From Paenibacillus sp. OV219 (GTDB lineage Bacteria > Bacillota > Bacilli > Paenibacillales > Paenibacillaceae), in NCBI RefSeq assembly GCF_900110075.1, contig NZ_FOCJ01000001.1:682001-746000 (forward strand): a stretch of 64,000 bases of DNA, written 5' to 3'. Below, piece after piece: positions 43,102 through 51,852 of the stretch; position 1 is the first letter of the stretch; every line of letters starts with the position of its first letter. The notes under the pieces were generated by a model. The model was not told the origin of the DNA, did no database searches, and saw only the letters and a program-made list of their open reading frames with translations. A program made the translations under genes and the position numbers.

Positions 43102-44505
43102 ATGACGACAATCGCACAACCGAAATTGCTTACAGACGAACAGATGAAACAATTTATTACGGATGGATTTTTGATTTTGAAGACGGATTTCCCGCGTGAA
43201 TTCCACGAACACCTTGTTGAGCAGCTGAACAACATTTATGACAATGAGGGCAACCCTGGCAACAACATTTTGCCGCGGATCCGGGAGCTTCAACGGGTAT
43301 TCGAAAATCCGGTCATTACAGGAGCGCTCACAAGCGTGCTTGGACCAAACTACTTGCTCCATACACACCGTCACGGCCATTACAATTCCGTTCCTAAGCC
43401 AGGCGGCTGGCATAAGGACAGCTACTGGGGCTATGACCGTCTGCGCAACCATCATCCATGGTGGGCAATGATTATGTACTTCCCGCAGGACACGCCGCTA
43501 GAGCTCGGACCAACAGGCGTTATGCCAGGTACGCAGTATCAAGATCAGCGTAACTTTGTTTCCGATGAGAATGCAGAGGAAGCTACGGCAAAAGGCGAAG
43601 CGGGTACGTTTGCGCTCATTCATTACGATATTTGGCATCGTTCGACGCCGAACCTGCTCGGTCAGCCGCGATTCATGCTGAAGTTTGAGTTCATGCGGAC
43701 TCAGTTCCCGACTGCGCCAACGTGGGATAATAAGGCGAACAGCTGGCAAGAGATTGCGGATGGCTCTGAGCTGAACGGTGTGATCGGCGAAGAAGTGTGG
43801 AACTGGCTCTCGGGCCGTACGGCTGCAACTGCGAATACACAGTCAGGCGATGCTGCTGAGATTGCGGCACTGCTGGAGGCTGTGAGCAAGACGGATCAGG
43901 AGCCTGCTGCGCTGACAGCAGCGTATGAGCTGGCGAGAAGGGGAGAAGCGGGCATTGCAGCACTGCTTCAAGCCGTTCAAGATGAGAACAAGCGCGTATC
44001 TCGTGCTGCTTCTTACGGACTATCGGTTGCAGGAGCAGGCGCTGTTGAAGGACTGAAGGCTCTGCTAGACGATAGCAGCGAACAGATCGTGAATCTTGCC
44101 CTATTCGCATTGTCCGAGCTGCGCGATCTGGCAGAAAGCGCCGTGCCTGCTGTTGCCGGACTGCTTGATCATCCGTCTGTGAAAGTGCGCCGTACTGCAA
44201 TTGAAGCGCTCGGAATTATTAGCAGTGACGCAGCTGCTGTCGTACCTGCTCTTATTAAGGGACTCAAGGATGAAGATACACAGGTTCGCTTCACGACGGG
44301 CTTGTCGCTTGTGCGTATCGGTTCCGCAGCGTCCGAAGCAGTGCCGCATCTCGCGGAAGTGCTTGACGACGAGAACCGTTATGTACGCGGACATGCGCTT
44401 GAGGCGCTACGCTATATTGGCACGAAGGAAGCGCACGAAGCGTTGATGCAAGAGCTGTTCAATACTCGCTGGTGCTCGGATACGACGCCTGCAAGCACAT
44501 TCTAA
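43102..44505 (+). CDS. PhyH-family dioxygenase fused to HEAT repeats
   Basis: ATG 43102 is eight bases after GGGAGGTT; ATG 43096 would be too close. The 467-residue protein has an N-terminal Fe/2-oxoglutarate dioxygenase domain (1-~240) with the iron ligands His104 and Asp106 in GGWHKD and His179 in DIWHR. From about 250 there are five to six HEAT/PBS-lyase-like repeats of ~37 residues (AAYELARRGEAGIAALLQAV, VSRAASYGLSVAGAGAVEGL, VNLALFALSELRDLAESAVP, VRRTAIEALGIISSDAAAVV, VRFTTGLSLVRIGSAASEAV, VRGHALEALRYIGTKEAHEA). The repeats suggest a protein or large-ligand docking surface. Substrate unknown; a terminator follows. Confidence 0.87.
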   Translation: MTTIAQPKLLTDEQMKQFITDGFLILKTDFPREFHEHLVEQLNNIYDNEGNPGNNILPRIRELQRVFENPVITGALTSVLGPNYLLHTHRHGHYNSVPKPGGWHKDSYWGYDRLRNHHPWWAMIMYFPQDTPLELGPTGVMPGTQYQDQRNFVSDENAEEATAKGEAGTFALIHYDIWHRSTPNLLGQPRFMLKFEFMRTQFPTAPTWDNKANSWQEIADGSELNGVIGEEVWNWLSGRTAATANTQSGDAAEIAALLEAVSKTDQEPAALTAAYELARRGEAGIAALLQAVQDENKRVSRAASYGLSVAGAGAVEGLKALLDDSSEQIVNLALFALSELRDLAESAVPAVAGLLDHPSVKVRRTAIEALGIISSDAAAVVPALIKGLKDEDTQVRFTTGLSLVRIGSAASEAVPHLAEVLDDENRYVRGHALEALRYIGTKEAHEALMQELFNTRWCSDTTPASTF

Positions 44506-44517
44506 TTTCTATTGAAG

Positions 44518-44563
44518 AAAGCCTTCGAAGCTGCGAACAACGCAGGTTTCGAAGGCTTTTTTT
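44518..44563. terminator. Terminator between PhyH-HEAT and ribokinase genes
   Basis: AGCCTTCGAA (44520-44529) and TTCGAAGGCT (44548-44557) with an inner GCTGCG/CGCAGG pairing, then seven T. It lies between convergent genes. Confidence 0.92.
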
Positions 44564-44576
44564 AACTTAGTACAAA

Positions 44577-45494
44577 TTAAACGAGCTTGTCCATAGTCGG
44601 CATGCCGTCTTGCGCGCCGAACACCGTAACGGAGTAGGAAGCTGCTCGAACCGCGAGCGGAAGCGTCTGCTCCAGTGGCCAGCCGTTTGCAACGCCGTAG
44701 CATAGTGCGGCATTGAACGAATCGCCGGCGCCAGTCGTGTCAACCACCTGCACGATAGGGGCAGCGAAAGTAGCGATGCTGCCGGAATCTGCGCAGGAGA
44801 TGCCGTGCTTGCCGCGCGTAACGATGAGCTTCTGTCCTGGGAAGCGAGTATTCCAAGCGGTCATTCGTTCGAATAGCTGCTCCTCGGAATCAATGTCGAT
44901 CGTTCCGCCACAGTACATTTCGAACTCGGTCTCATTCGGTGTGAAGTAGTCAGCGAGCGCTATCTGCTCATCCGTAAGCGGCAGGGCAGGGGCGGGGTTA
45001 AGAATCGTCGTCACGCCAGCTTCGCGAGCGATACGTAGAGCAGCTTCGACGGCTGGCATTGGAATTTCAAGCTGTACGATCAGCGCATCGGCACCTCGAA
45101 TAACATCGTCATATGGCTCTATAGTCGCTTCGGGTGAGCATTCGCCGTTCGCGCCAGGCACGATGACGATGCAGTTGTCATTCTCGGTATGCATAATGGT
45201 CGCTGTTCCTGTCGGAACGCCTTCAAGCGTCGCAATTGCTTCGGTCTTCACTCCGAACTGCTTCATACGATTCATAATTTCCGAGCCGAAAGCATCGTCA
45301 CCGACTGCGCCGATCATCGTTACTTCAGCGCCAAGCTTCGCGCAGCCGACCGCCTGGTTCGCGCCTTTGCCGCCGGAGATGTAATGGATGGCGTCCCCTT
45401 GAATCGTTTCCCCGATCTTCGGCATTCTTTGCATGGAAATGACGAGATCCATGTTTAAGCTTCCAACAACTGCAATCGACGGGCGTCTGCTCAC
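44577..45494 (-). CDS. rbsK: Ribokinase
   Basis: GTG 45494 (AGAGGA ten bases upstream) gives 305 residues, the normal ribokinase length; an ATG 69 bases earlier extends past the operator. Signatures: the first PfkB motif GGKGANQAVGCAKLGAEV near 41-58 with SLNMDL at the N-terminus, and the second, DTTGAGDSFNAAL near 245-257, with the catalytic Asp. It phosphorylates ribose (or a close sugar) at O5. There is no ribose transporter or rbsD nearby. A cre-like site lies 32 bases upstream. Confidence 0.9.
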   Translation of the reverse strand: MSRRPSIAVVGSLNMDLVISMQRMPKIGETIQGDAIHYISGGKGANQAVGCAKLGAEVTMIGAVGDDAFGSEIMNRMKQFGVKTEAIATLEGVPTGTATIMHTENDNCIVIVPGANGECSPEATIEPYDDVIRGADALIVQLEIPMPAVEAALRIAREAGVTTILNPAPALPLTDEQIALADYFTPNETEFEMYCGGTIDIDSEEQLFERMTAWNTRFPGQKLIVTRGKHGISCADSGSIATFAAPIVQVVDTTGAGDSFNAALCYGVANGWPLEQTLPLAVRAASYSVTVFGAQDGMPTMDKLV

Positions 45495-45525
45495 TCGTAT
45501 ATCATCCTCTTCTGTAATGGGATTG

Positions 45526-45540
45526 TGGTAACGGTTACAT
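45526..45540. promoter_or_regulatory. cre-like (CcpA or LacI-family) operator upstream of ribokinase
   Basis: Read on the - strand ATGTAACCGTTACCA fits the cre consensus WTGNAANCGNWNNCW at every position. It lies just downstream of the -10, where binding would repress. Confidence 0.7.
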
Positions 45541-45553
45541 ACATCTTTCACTG

Positions 45554-45583
45554 AATATAGCATGCGCCAAAATAGATCGTCAA
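45554..45583 (-). promoter_or_regulatory. Promoter of the ribokinase gene
   Basis: On the - strand TTGACG (45583-45578), 18-bp spacer, TATATT (45559-45554). Confidence 0.68.
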
Positions 45584-45595
45584 TCTCATCATGTC

Positions 45596-45637
45596 CGTGA
45601 AAAACAAAAGAAGCTTATGCACGAGGCATAAGCTTCT
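45596..45637 (-). terminator. Terminator of the tRNA-Thr/tRNA-Pro unit
   Basis: GAAGCTTATGC and GCATAAGCTTC pair around a five-base loop; on the - strand CTTTTGTTTTTC follows. Confidence 0.88.
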
Positions 45638-45670
45638 CTCCATCTATTCTATGTATTTCATGATTTCAAA

Positions 45671-45747
45671 TGGTCGGGATGACACGATTTGAACATGCGA
45701 CCCCCTGGTCCCAAACCAGGTGCTCTACCAAGCTGAGCTACATCCCG
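45671..45747 (-). tRNA. tRNA-Pro (anticodon TGG)
   Basis: 77 bases with encoded CCA (45671-45673 on the complement). Acceptor CGGGATG/CATCCCG, anticodon loop TTTGGGA (TGG), T-arm TTCAAAT. Twelve bases from tRNA-Thr in the same direction. Confidence 0.97.
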
Positions 45748-45759
45748 GAGTAAAGAAGA

Positions 45760-45835
<76 letters not shown>

Positions 45836-45913
45836 ATCTCATTTACTGAAGCACAAGACGTATCTTATCACATGAATAAAAATCTAGGCAAGTCCCTTTT
45901 TGATTTTTTTTTG

Positions 45914-46390
45914 TTATTTTGTCACCTCATGTTGAATCTGTTTGTTGGTCCACAGAATTCGGCGATCTTCGAGCAGTGCAAAACCAAATTTGCTGTAGAA
46001 ATAGCGCAGACGTTCAAGATGACCCTTCTGATCGGTGAGATGCATGCGCCCCTCGATATAGGCGATACCTTCACTTAGTGCACGCCTCAGAAGCTCCTCC
46101 ATCATGATGGTTCCGTAGCCTTGTCCGATTTTGTCGCCGAGAATGCGAATGTATTGGAGCTTCCACGCATCCTTTCCAGGCACCTTCGTGACATACATGT
46201 TCAGATCGTTTACATACCGCTTCGACGCAACGCCGCTTGCATAAACAATCCGTGCATTAATATCGCAGCTGTCAACTGGTGAATACAGAATGACGGTATT
46301 ACCATGCTTCGATTCGGTGATGTGAAGGACGCGGCAATCGTCTTCTTCAATATGGGCAAGCTCTGCATGCAATCTCGCTTCATCCATCAT
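45914..46390 (-). CDS. GNAT family N-acetyltransferase
   Basis: ATG 46390 with GGGAGG six bases upstream; the open frame runs further but overlaps the divergent aminotransferase gene and has no site. 158 residues. The acetyl-CoA loop is seen in ILGDKIGQGYGTIMMEELLRRA, followed by YIEGRMHLTDQKGHLERLRYFYSKFGF, the usual C-terminal motif. Acceptor unknown. Confidence 0.85.
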   Translation of the reverse strand: MMDEARLHAELAHIEEDDCRVLHITESKHGNTVILYSPVDSCDINARIVYASGVASKRYVNDLNMYVTKVPGKDAWKLQYIRILGDKIGQGYGTIMMEELLRRALSEGIAYIEGRMHLTDQKGHLERLRYFYSKFGFALLEDRRILWTNKQIQHEVTK

Positions 46391-46531
46391 AAAGGACCTC
46401 CCAAACTTAAGAATGAGCTGTCGTAATTCCATCTTATTTGGCGTCCGAAGAAGAAATGACTTTCCCGCTGCCATATCTATGAACTTGGCCGAATACGCTA
46501 GTACAAAAGCAAGGAAGAGGTGGGGCGCCCC

Positions 46532-47893
46532 TTGAGCACACAGAAGCCGGTTGTAACGAAGGAAGAGCTGCTGCAGAAAGACCGCAAGTATGTATGGCAT
46601 CATATGTCGCCGCATAATGACAACCCGCTCATCATTGTCTCGGGAGAAGGCTGCTGGATCACTGATGCGGATGGGAACCGCTACTTCGACGGGATGTCGG
46701 GGCTGTGGTGCGTCAACGTCGGACATGGTCGGGAGCGAATCGCATTGGCAGCGTATGAGCAGATGAAGACGATTGCTTATTCGCCGATGAGCCAGTCGCA
46801 TGTGCCGGCTATTCAGCTAGCGGAGAAGATAGGCAGTTGGCTTGAAGGTGATTACCGGATCTTCTTCTCCAACTCCGGATCGGATGCGAATGAAGTAGCG
46901 TTTAAGATTGCCAGGCAATATTTTCATCAAAAAGGGGAGCCCGCACGCCATAAATTTATTGCGAGGCATCGAGCCTATCATGGCAGTTCATTTGGCGCGC
47001 TGAGCGCGACTGGGCAGGCGCAGAGAAAGCTGAAGTATGAGCCGCTCGGAGCTGGATTCCAGCATGTTCCTCCGCCTTATTGCTACCGCTGTCCGTTTGG
47101 ACAAACCTATGGAAGCTGCGGGCTGGAATGTGCGGATGCAGTCGAGGCAGCGATCAACTGGGAAGGCGCAGATTCCGTGGCAGGCGTTATTCTTGAGCCG
47201 GTCATAACGGGCGGGGGCATGATCGTACCGCCTGCGGAATATTTGCCGAAGATCCGGGAGATCTGTGACAAGTATGGCGTACTGCTGATCTTGGACGAGG
47301 TGATATGCGGATTCGGAAGGTCTGGCGAGAAGTTCGGTCATCACAACTTCGGCGTGGAGCCGGATATCGTAACAATGGCGAAGGGGCTGACCAGCGCTTA
47401 TTCGCCGCTCTCGGCAACGGCAGTCCGCAGCTCGCTGTACGAGAGCTTCAAAGGTAAAGATGGAGCAAGCCACTTCCGCCATGTGAACACGTTCGGCGGT
47501 AATCAGGTGTCCTGCGCAGTGGCGATAGCGAACCTCGAAATTATGGAAGAGGAGCAGCTCGTCGCAAGGTCTGCTCAGATCGGCAAGGAACTTAAGCGGC
47601 TGCTGGACCCGCTGCGAGCGCATCCGAACATCGGCGACATTCGACTCTTCGGCTCCGCGTGTGGCATCGAGCTTGTTACGGATCAGCTGTCGAAGAACCC
47701 TGCGGAGTCGGATATGGTGCTGCAAGTCATCGGCGGCTGCAAGGCGCGCGGCTTGCTCATTGGGAAGAACGGCGATACAGTGCCGGGCTTCAATAACATT
47801 ATTACGCTCTGTCCGCCGCTCATTACGACGGATGACGAGCTCACCTTTATTGCAGGTACGATCACGGAGGCACTTGAGTCAATCCGCTTGTAG
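46532..47893 (+). CDS. Class III (omega) aminotransferase of the pyrimidine operon
   Basis: TTG 46532 lies 8 bases after GAGGTGG; the GTG at 46520 overlaps this site. 453 residues. PLP features: NSGSDANEVAFKIARQYF near 113-130, AYHGSSFGALSATG, ILDEVICGFGRSG near 255-267, and the Schiff-base Lys in IVTMAKGLTSAYSPLSA near 289. Class III enzymes of this type move an amino group from beta-alanine or other omega-amino acids to pyruvate or 2-oxoglutarate. As first gene of the pre/hyd operon it probably converts beta-alanine to malonate semialdehyde. A CYRCPF/CGLEC Cys cluster near 190 is conserved in some members. Confidence 0.88.
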   Translation: MSTQKPVVTKEELLQKDRKYVWHHMSPHNDNPLIIVSGEGCWITDADGNRYFDGMSGLWCVNVGHGRERIALAAYEQMKTIAYSPMSQSHVPAIQLAEKIGSWLEGDYRIFFSNSGSDANEVAFKIARQYFHQKGEPARHKFIARHRAYHGSSFGALSATGQAQRKLKYEPLGAGFQHVPPPYCYRCPFGQTYGSCGLECADAVEAAINWEGADSVAGVILEPVITGGGMIVPPAEYLPKIREICDKYGVLLILDEVICGFGRSGEKFGHHNFGVEPDIVTMAKGLTSAYSPLSATAVRSSLYESFKGKDGASHFRHVNTFGGNQVSCAVAIANLEIMEEEQLVARSAQIGKELKRLLDPLRAHPNIGDIRLFGSACGIELVTDQLSKNPAESDMVLQVIGGCKARGLLIGKNGDTVPGFNNIITLCPPLITTDDELTFIAGTITEALESIRL

Positions 47894-47908
47894 GCAGGGG
47901 GGAGAAAA

Positions 47909-49165
47909 ATGTCAACAGCCGGTAGTCTGACCATTAACAACGAGCGACTGCACCAGCGGATAGAGGAGCTTGCTCGGATTGGTAAGCTTGGCGATACCGG
48001 AGTATGCCGGCTTGCGTTATCGCCTGAAGACTTGCAAGGTGTGCTGCTGGTGAAGAGCTGGATGGAGCAAGCAGGTCTTGCTGCTCGCATCGATGCCTTC
48101 GGCAATCTGATCGGCAGATTAGAAGGGAAGGATCCGGGCAAGCCGATTCTGATGCTCGGCTCGCATATTGATTCCCAGCCGTATGGCGGCAGGTTTGACG
48201 GCGCGATTGGTGTGCTTGGCGCTCTCGAAGCGGTGCAGACGTTGATCGAGCTGGGCGAGCAGCCAGAACAGCCCATCGAGGTTGTCGCATTCTGCGATGA
48301 AGAAGGCTGCCGTTTCAATAAAGGACTGTTCGGCGTTCGCGGTATGACCGGGAAGCTCGAGGTAGGGGAGCTTGAGCGCCAGGACGGGAACGGCATTACG
48401 CGGCGCGAGGCACTGCTCGCCTTCGGCGGCGATCCGAGCCGGTTCGAGGCAGATCAATATCCTGCGGGCGCGATCGGCGCATTCCTCGAGCTGCACATCG
48501 AACAAGGGCCCGTGCTTGACGCGCGTCAAGAGCCGCTTGGCATCGTGACAGGCATAGCCGGACCGCTCTGGCTGACAGTGGAGCTGACCGGCTTCGCAGG
48601 TCATGCCGGCTCTGTGCCGATGCCGATGCGCCGGGATGCTCTTGTTGGCGCCGCTCGTATCATTACGGCACTCAATCAGCTTGCGCGCTCAGAGGCCGGT
48701 GCGCCGACAGTCGGCACGGTCGGCGCGCTATCGGTATTCCCGAACTCGCGGAATATCATCCCCGAGAAGGTGACGTTCACCGTCGATCTCCGCGACATCG
48801 ATATGACACGCCGTGCCGACCGGGAGAGACAGCTTCGCAATGTGCTTGAAGAAGTGTGTGTTGAACATGGCCTCACGTATACGGTTCGTGAGGATACGAA
48901 CAATGAAGCGAGATTTTGTGCGGATTGGATAAGGGCGATCATGCGCGATGAAGCGACGGGGCTGCTTGGTAACGCGCCTCCTGAACTCATGAGTGGGCCG
49001 TTTCACGATTCGCTCGCACTGTCGTATGTGTGCGATTATGCAATGATTTTTGTTCGCTGCAAGGACGGCATTAGCCATAATCCGCTCGAATACGCTGCTC
49101 CGCGGGACATTGAGCTCGGAGCTGAACTGTTATACAAGGCGATGGTACGTCTTTGTAAAGGGTGA
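47909..49165 (+). CDS. M20-type Zn amidohydrolase, probable beta-ureidopropionase
   Basis: 418 residues from ATG 47909 after AGGCAGGGGGGAG. The dinuclear zinc residues of the hydantoinase/carbamoylase family are visible: His in LGSHIDSQPYGG, Asp in FDGAIGVLG, Glu pair in FCDEEGCRF, His in LELHIEQGPVLD, and the terminal His in GISHNPLEY. Family members cleave N-carbamoyl amino acids or allantoate. Between the aminotransferase and preT it should hydrolyse N-carbamoyl-beta-alanine to beta-alanine, CO2 and ammonia. Confidence 0.88.
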   Translation: MSTAGSLTINNERLHQRIEELARIGKLGDTGVCRLALSPEDLQGVLLVKSWMEQAGLAARIDAFGNLIGRLEGKDPGKPILMLGSHIDSQPYGGRFDGAIGVLGALEAVQTLIELGEQPEQPIEVVAFCDEEGCRFNKGLFGVRGMTGKLEVGELERQDGNGITRREALLAFGGDPSRFEADQYPAGAIGAFLELHIEQGPVLDARQEPLGIVTGIAGPLWLTVELTGFAGHAGSVPMPMRRDALVGAARIITALNQLARSEAGAPTVGTVGALSVFPNSRNIIPEKVTFTVDLRDIDMTRRADRERQLRNVLEEVCVEHGLTYTVREDTNNEARFCADWIRAIMRDEATGLLGNAPPELMSGPFHDSLALSYVCDYAMIFVRCKDGISHNPLEYAAPRDIELGAELLYKAMVRLCKG

Positions 49166-49178
49166 GGAGGTGTAAAAC

Positions 49179-50543
49179 TTGTTTATTTCTGATGATGCAT
49201 TGCAGCGCAATTTTGCAGAAGTGAAGCCAGGAATGCGACCGAAGCAGGCGTTCGAGGAGGCACACCGATGTCTGTATTGCTACGATGCGCCGTGCATTAA
49301 AGCATGCCCTACAGGCATTAACATTCCGTCCTTCATTAAACGGATCGCGAACAAGAATATGCTCGGCTCGGCAAGGACGATTCTGGAGGCGAATCCGATG
49401 GGAGCCAGCTGTGCGCGGGTCTGTCCGACCGAAGAGCTGTGCGAAGGGGCTTGTGTGCTGAATGATACATCGAAGCCGATTCTGATTGGCGATTTGCAGC
49501 GGTTTGCAACCGATTGGGCGATCCGCAACAATCAGCAGCTGTTCGCTTCTGGAGAGCGAAATGGTCGTTCTGTCGCAGTCATCGGAGGCGGTCCGGCAGG
49601 GTTGTCCGCAGCACGTGAGCTGGCGAGATTCGGCTTTGCCGTTACGGTATATGAGGCGAAGGCACAAGCAGGCGGGCTGAATACATACGGCATCGTGTCA
49701 TTCCGTCTGCCGAAGGAAATCGCTCTTTGGGAAGTGGAGCAGGTTCGAAGACTCGGTGTCGATATCCGGACGAACACGGTTGTTGGGCGGGATGTGTCAA
49801 CCTCCGAACTGCTCGCATCGTTTGACGCAGTCGTTCTGGCGGTAGGAATGTCCAAGGTGCCGATGATGGGTATTCCCGGCGAAGAGCTTGAAGGAGTCTA
49901 CGATGCAATTGAGCTTGTTGAGAAGACGAAGGTCTCGCTGTCTGGCGAGCTGAGCGGCCGCCGAGTTGTCGTTATCGGTGCAGGCAATACCGCGATTGAC
50001 GCGGCAACCTGTTCTGTGCGTATGGGGGCAGACCATGTCGAGATCTGTTACAGGCGATCCAAGCAGGAGATGACCGCGTATGAATTCGAATACGAATTTG
50101 CGAAGAGTGACGGTGTTGCATTCCGCTGGTTGACAGCTCCCGTACGTATCATTGGCGATGAGCATGGACGTGTAAAGGCTATCGAGTGTGTAAGGATGAA
50201 GCTGGAGCAGGCTGAGAGTGGCAGACGCGCGCGTCCGGTGCCGATTGCTGGAAGTGAATTTACAATTGAAGCGGATGCCGTCATCAAGGCGATCGGCCAA
50301 ACCCGGCATGCTTCGCTTGTAGATCAATTTCAGCTCGCTCATAAGCGCGGTGTTGTTTCCATTGATCGAGAGTCGTATCAGACATCGAATCCGAAAATAT
50401 TCGCAGCGGGAGATGTCATCTTCGGTGAAGGCCAAGGGGATGCGATGGTCGTATCCGCTGTGCAGCAAGGAAAACTGGCGGCTTTCGCAATCTACAAGCA
50501 GCTCGTACTGGACGATCCAGACGGGGAGCGTCAAACAACGTAA
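49179..50543 (+). CDS. preT: NAD(P)-dependent dihydropyrimidine dehydrogenase subunit PreT
   Basis: TTG 49179 after GAGGAGGTG. 454 residues. The N-terminus binds two [4Fe-4S] clusters (CLYCYDAPCIKACPTGINIP and the ARVCPTEELCEGAC segment), followed by FAD-binding GGGPAGLSAAREL near 132-144 and NADP-binding VVVIGAGNTAIDAATC near 265-280, ending AAGDVIFGEGQG for FAD. It passes electrons from NAD(P)H to PreA so that uracil or thymine is reduced to the dihydro form. In operon with preA (32-bp gap). Confidence 0.93.
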   Translation: MFISDDALQRNFAEVKPGMRPKQAFEEAHRCLYCYDAPCIKACPTGINIPSFIKRIANKNMLGSARTILEANPMGASCARVCPTEELCEGACVLNDTSKPILIGDLQRFATDWAIRNNQQLFASGERNGRSVAVIGGGPAGLSAARELARFGFAVTVYEAKAQAGGLNTYGIVSFRLPKEIALWEVEQVRRLGVDIRTNTVVGRDVSTSELLASFDAVVLAVGMSKVPMMGIPGEELEGVYDAIELVEKTKVSLSGELSGRRVVVIGAGNTAIDAATCSVRMGADHVEICYRRSKQEMTAYEFEYEFAKSDGVAFRWLTAPVRIIGDEHGRVKAIECVRMKLEQAESGRRARPVPIAGSEFTIEADAVIKAIGQTRHASLVDQFQLAHKRGVVSIDRESYQTSNPKIFAAGDVIFGEGQGDAMVVSAVQQGKLAAFAIYKQLVLDDPDGERQTT

Positions 50544-50575
50544 GTCAACATTTCATAGAAGGGCAGGGCGTTCCT

Positions 50576-51847
50576 ATGGCTGATTTGCGCATTAACTTGG
50601 CGGGGATCGAATCCCCGAACCCGTTCTGGCTCGCCTCCGCTCCGCCAACCAATACGGGGTATCAGGTGCAGCGGGCTTTCGAAGCTGGCTGGGGAGGTGC
50701 GGTGTGGAAGACGCTTGGCGATCCGATCATCAACACTTCCTCTAGGTTCGCCGCCGTACATTTTAACGGACAACGGGTTGCAGGCTTTAACAATATCGAG
50801 CTCATTACGGACCGCCCGCTTGATGTCAATTTGAAGGAAATTTATGAAACGAAGAAACGATTCCCGGACCATGCGCTTGTCGTGTCTCTAATGGTTGAGC
50901 CAAAGCGGGAGAAATGGCATGAGATTGTAAAGAAGGTCGAAGCCGTCGGCGTGGACGGGCTGGAGCTAAACTTCGGGTGTCCGCATGGCATGGCGGAGCG
51001 AGGGATGGGTTCGGCCTCGGGTCAACAGCCGGATCTCGTGGAGCGTCAGACGTATTGGGCGAAAGAGGCTGCGAGAACGCCTGTTATTGTTAAGCTGACG
51101 CCGAATATCACCGATATTACGGCAACAGCGATTGCGGCTGCGAGAGGCTGCGCGGATGCGATCTCGCTCATCAACACGATTAACTCGCTTGCAGGCGTCG
51201 ATCTTGACTCCTGGAACACAATTCCGCATGTGGGCGGCAAAGGCTCGCATGGCGGCTACTGCGGTCCTGCCGTAAAGCCGATTGCGCTCAATATGGTAGC
51301 GGAATGCGCGCGCAATTCAAAGGTAGGCATCCCAATCTCGGGCATTGGCGGCATCTCGGATTGGAAGGATGCGGCAGAGTTTATGTTGATGGGCGCTACT
51401 GGTGTGCAAGTGTGCACCGCAGTGATGCATCATGGGTTCCGCATCGTTGAAGAGATGATAGACGGATTGTCGAACTACCTCGACAGCAAAGGGATTGAAC
51501 GTGTTAGCGACCTCACCGGACGCGCCGTTCCGCGATATACGGATTGGGGCAACTTGGACCTGAATTATGCGGTGGCAGCCCGAATTCATACGGACACTTG
51601 CATCAATTGCAACAAGTGCTACATTGCCTGTGAGGATACAGCGCATCAGTGCATCGAACGGATTGAAGAATCAGGTCGGAGCTACTTGAAGGTGCGCGAG
51701 GAAGATTGTGTAGGCTGCAATCTTTGCGCGATTGTTTGTCCCGTCGAAGGTGCGATTGAGATGGTGGATCTGCCATCCGCTGGTGTGTCAATGAGTTGGA
51801 ATGAAAGGCAGACAGCGATAGCGAAGCTGAAGATGAAAGGGGCGTAA
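50576..51847 (+). CDS. preA: Dihydropyrimidine dehydrogenase subunit PreA
   Basis: 423 residues. N-terminal FMN TIM barrel of the dihydroorotate-dehydrogenase type (FWLASAPPTNTGYQVQRAFEAGWGGAVWKT near 18-47 in pieces, LNFGCPHGMAERGMG near 138-152 with the active-site loop, SGIGGISDW, MGATGVQVCTAVM). Two [4Fe-4S] ferredoxin motifs at the C-terminus: CINCNKCYIAC and CVGCNLCAIVC. It reduces uracil/thymine using electrons from PreT. Follows preT directly in the operon. Confidence 0.94.
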   Translation: MADLRINLAGIESPNPFWLASAPPTNTGYQVQRAFEAGWGGAVWKTLGDPIINTSSRFAAVHFNGQRVAGFNNIELITDRPLDVNLKEIYETKKRFPDHALVVSLMVEPKREKWHEIVKKVEAVGVDGLELNFGCPHGMAERGMGSASGQQPDLVERQTYWAKEAARTPVIVKLTPNITDITATAIAAARGCADAISLINTINSLAGVDLDSWNTIPHVGGKGSHGGYCGPAVKPIALNMVAECARNSKVGIPISGIGGISDWKDAAEFMLMGATGVQVCTAVMHHGFRIVEEMIDGLSNYLDSKGIERVSDLTGRAVPRYTDWGNLDLNYAVAARIHTDTCINCNKCYIACEDTAHQCIERIEESGRSYLKVREEDCVGCNLCAIVCPVEGAIEMVDLPSAGVSMSWNERQTAIAKLKMKGA

Positions 51848-51852
51848 CGCGG

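Noticed and set aside
46391..46801. Longer N-terminus of the - strand GNAT protein
   Set aside because: It would overlap the 5' part of the divergent aminotransferase gene and lacks homology; a good site precedes ATG 46390.
49071..49667. 198-codon antisense frame under the 5' end of preT
   Set aside because: The + strand preT carries all conserved Cys and nucleotide-binding motifs; the antisense frame has none.
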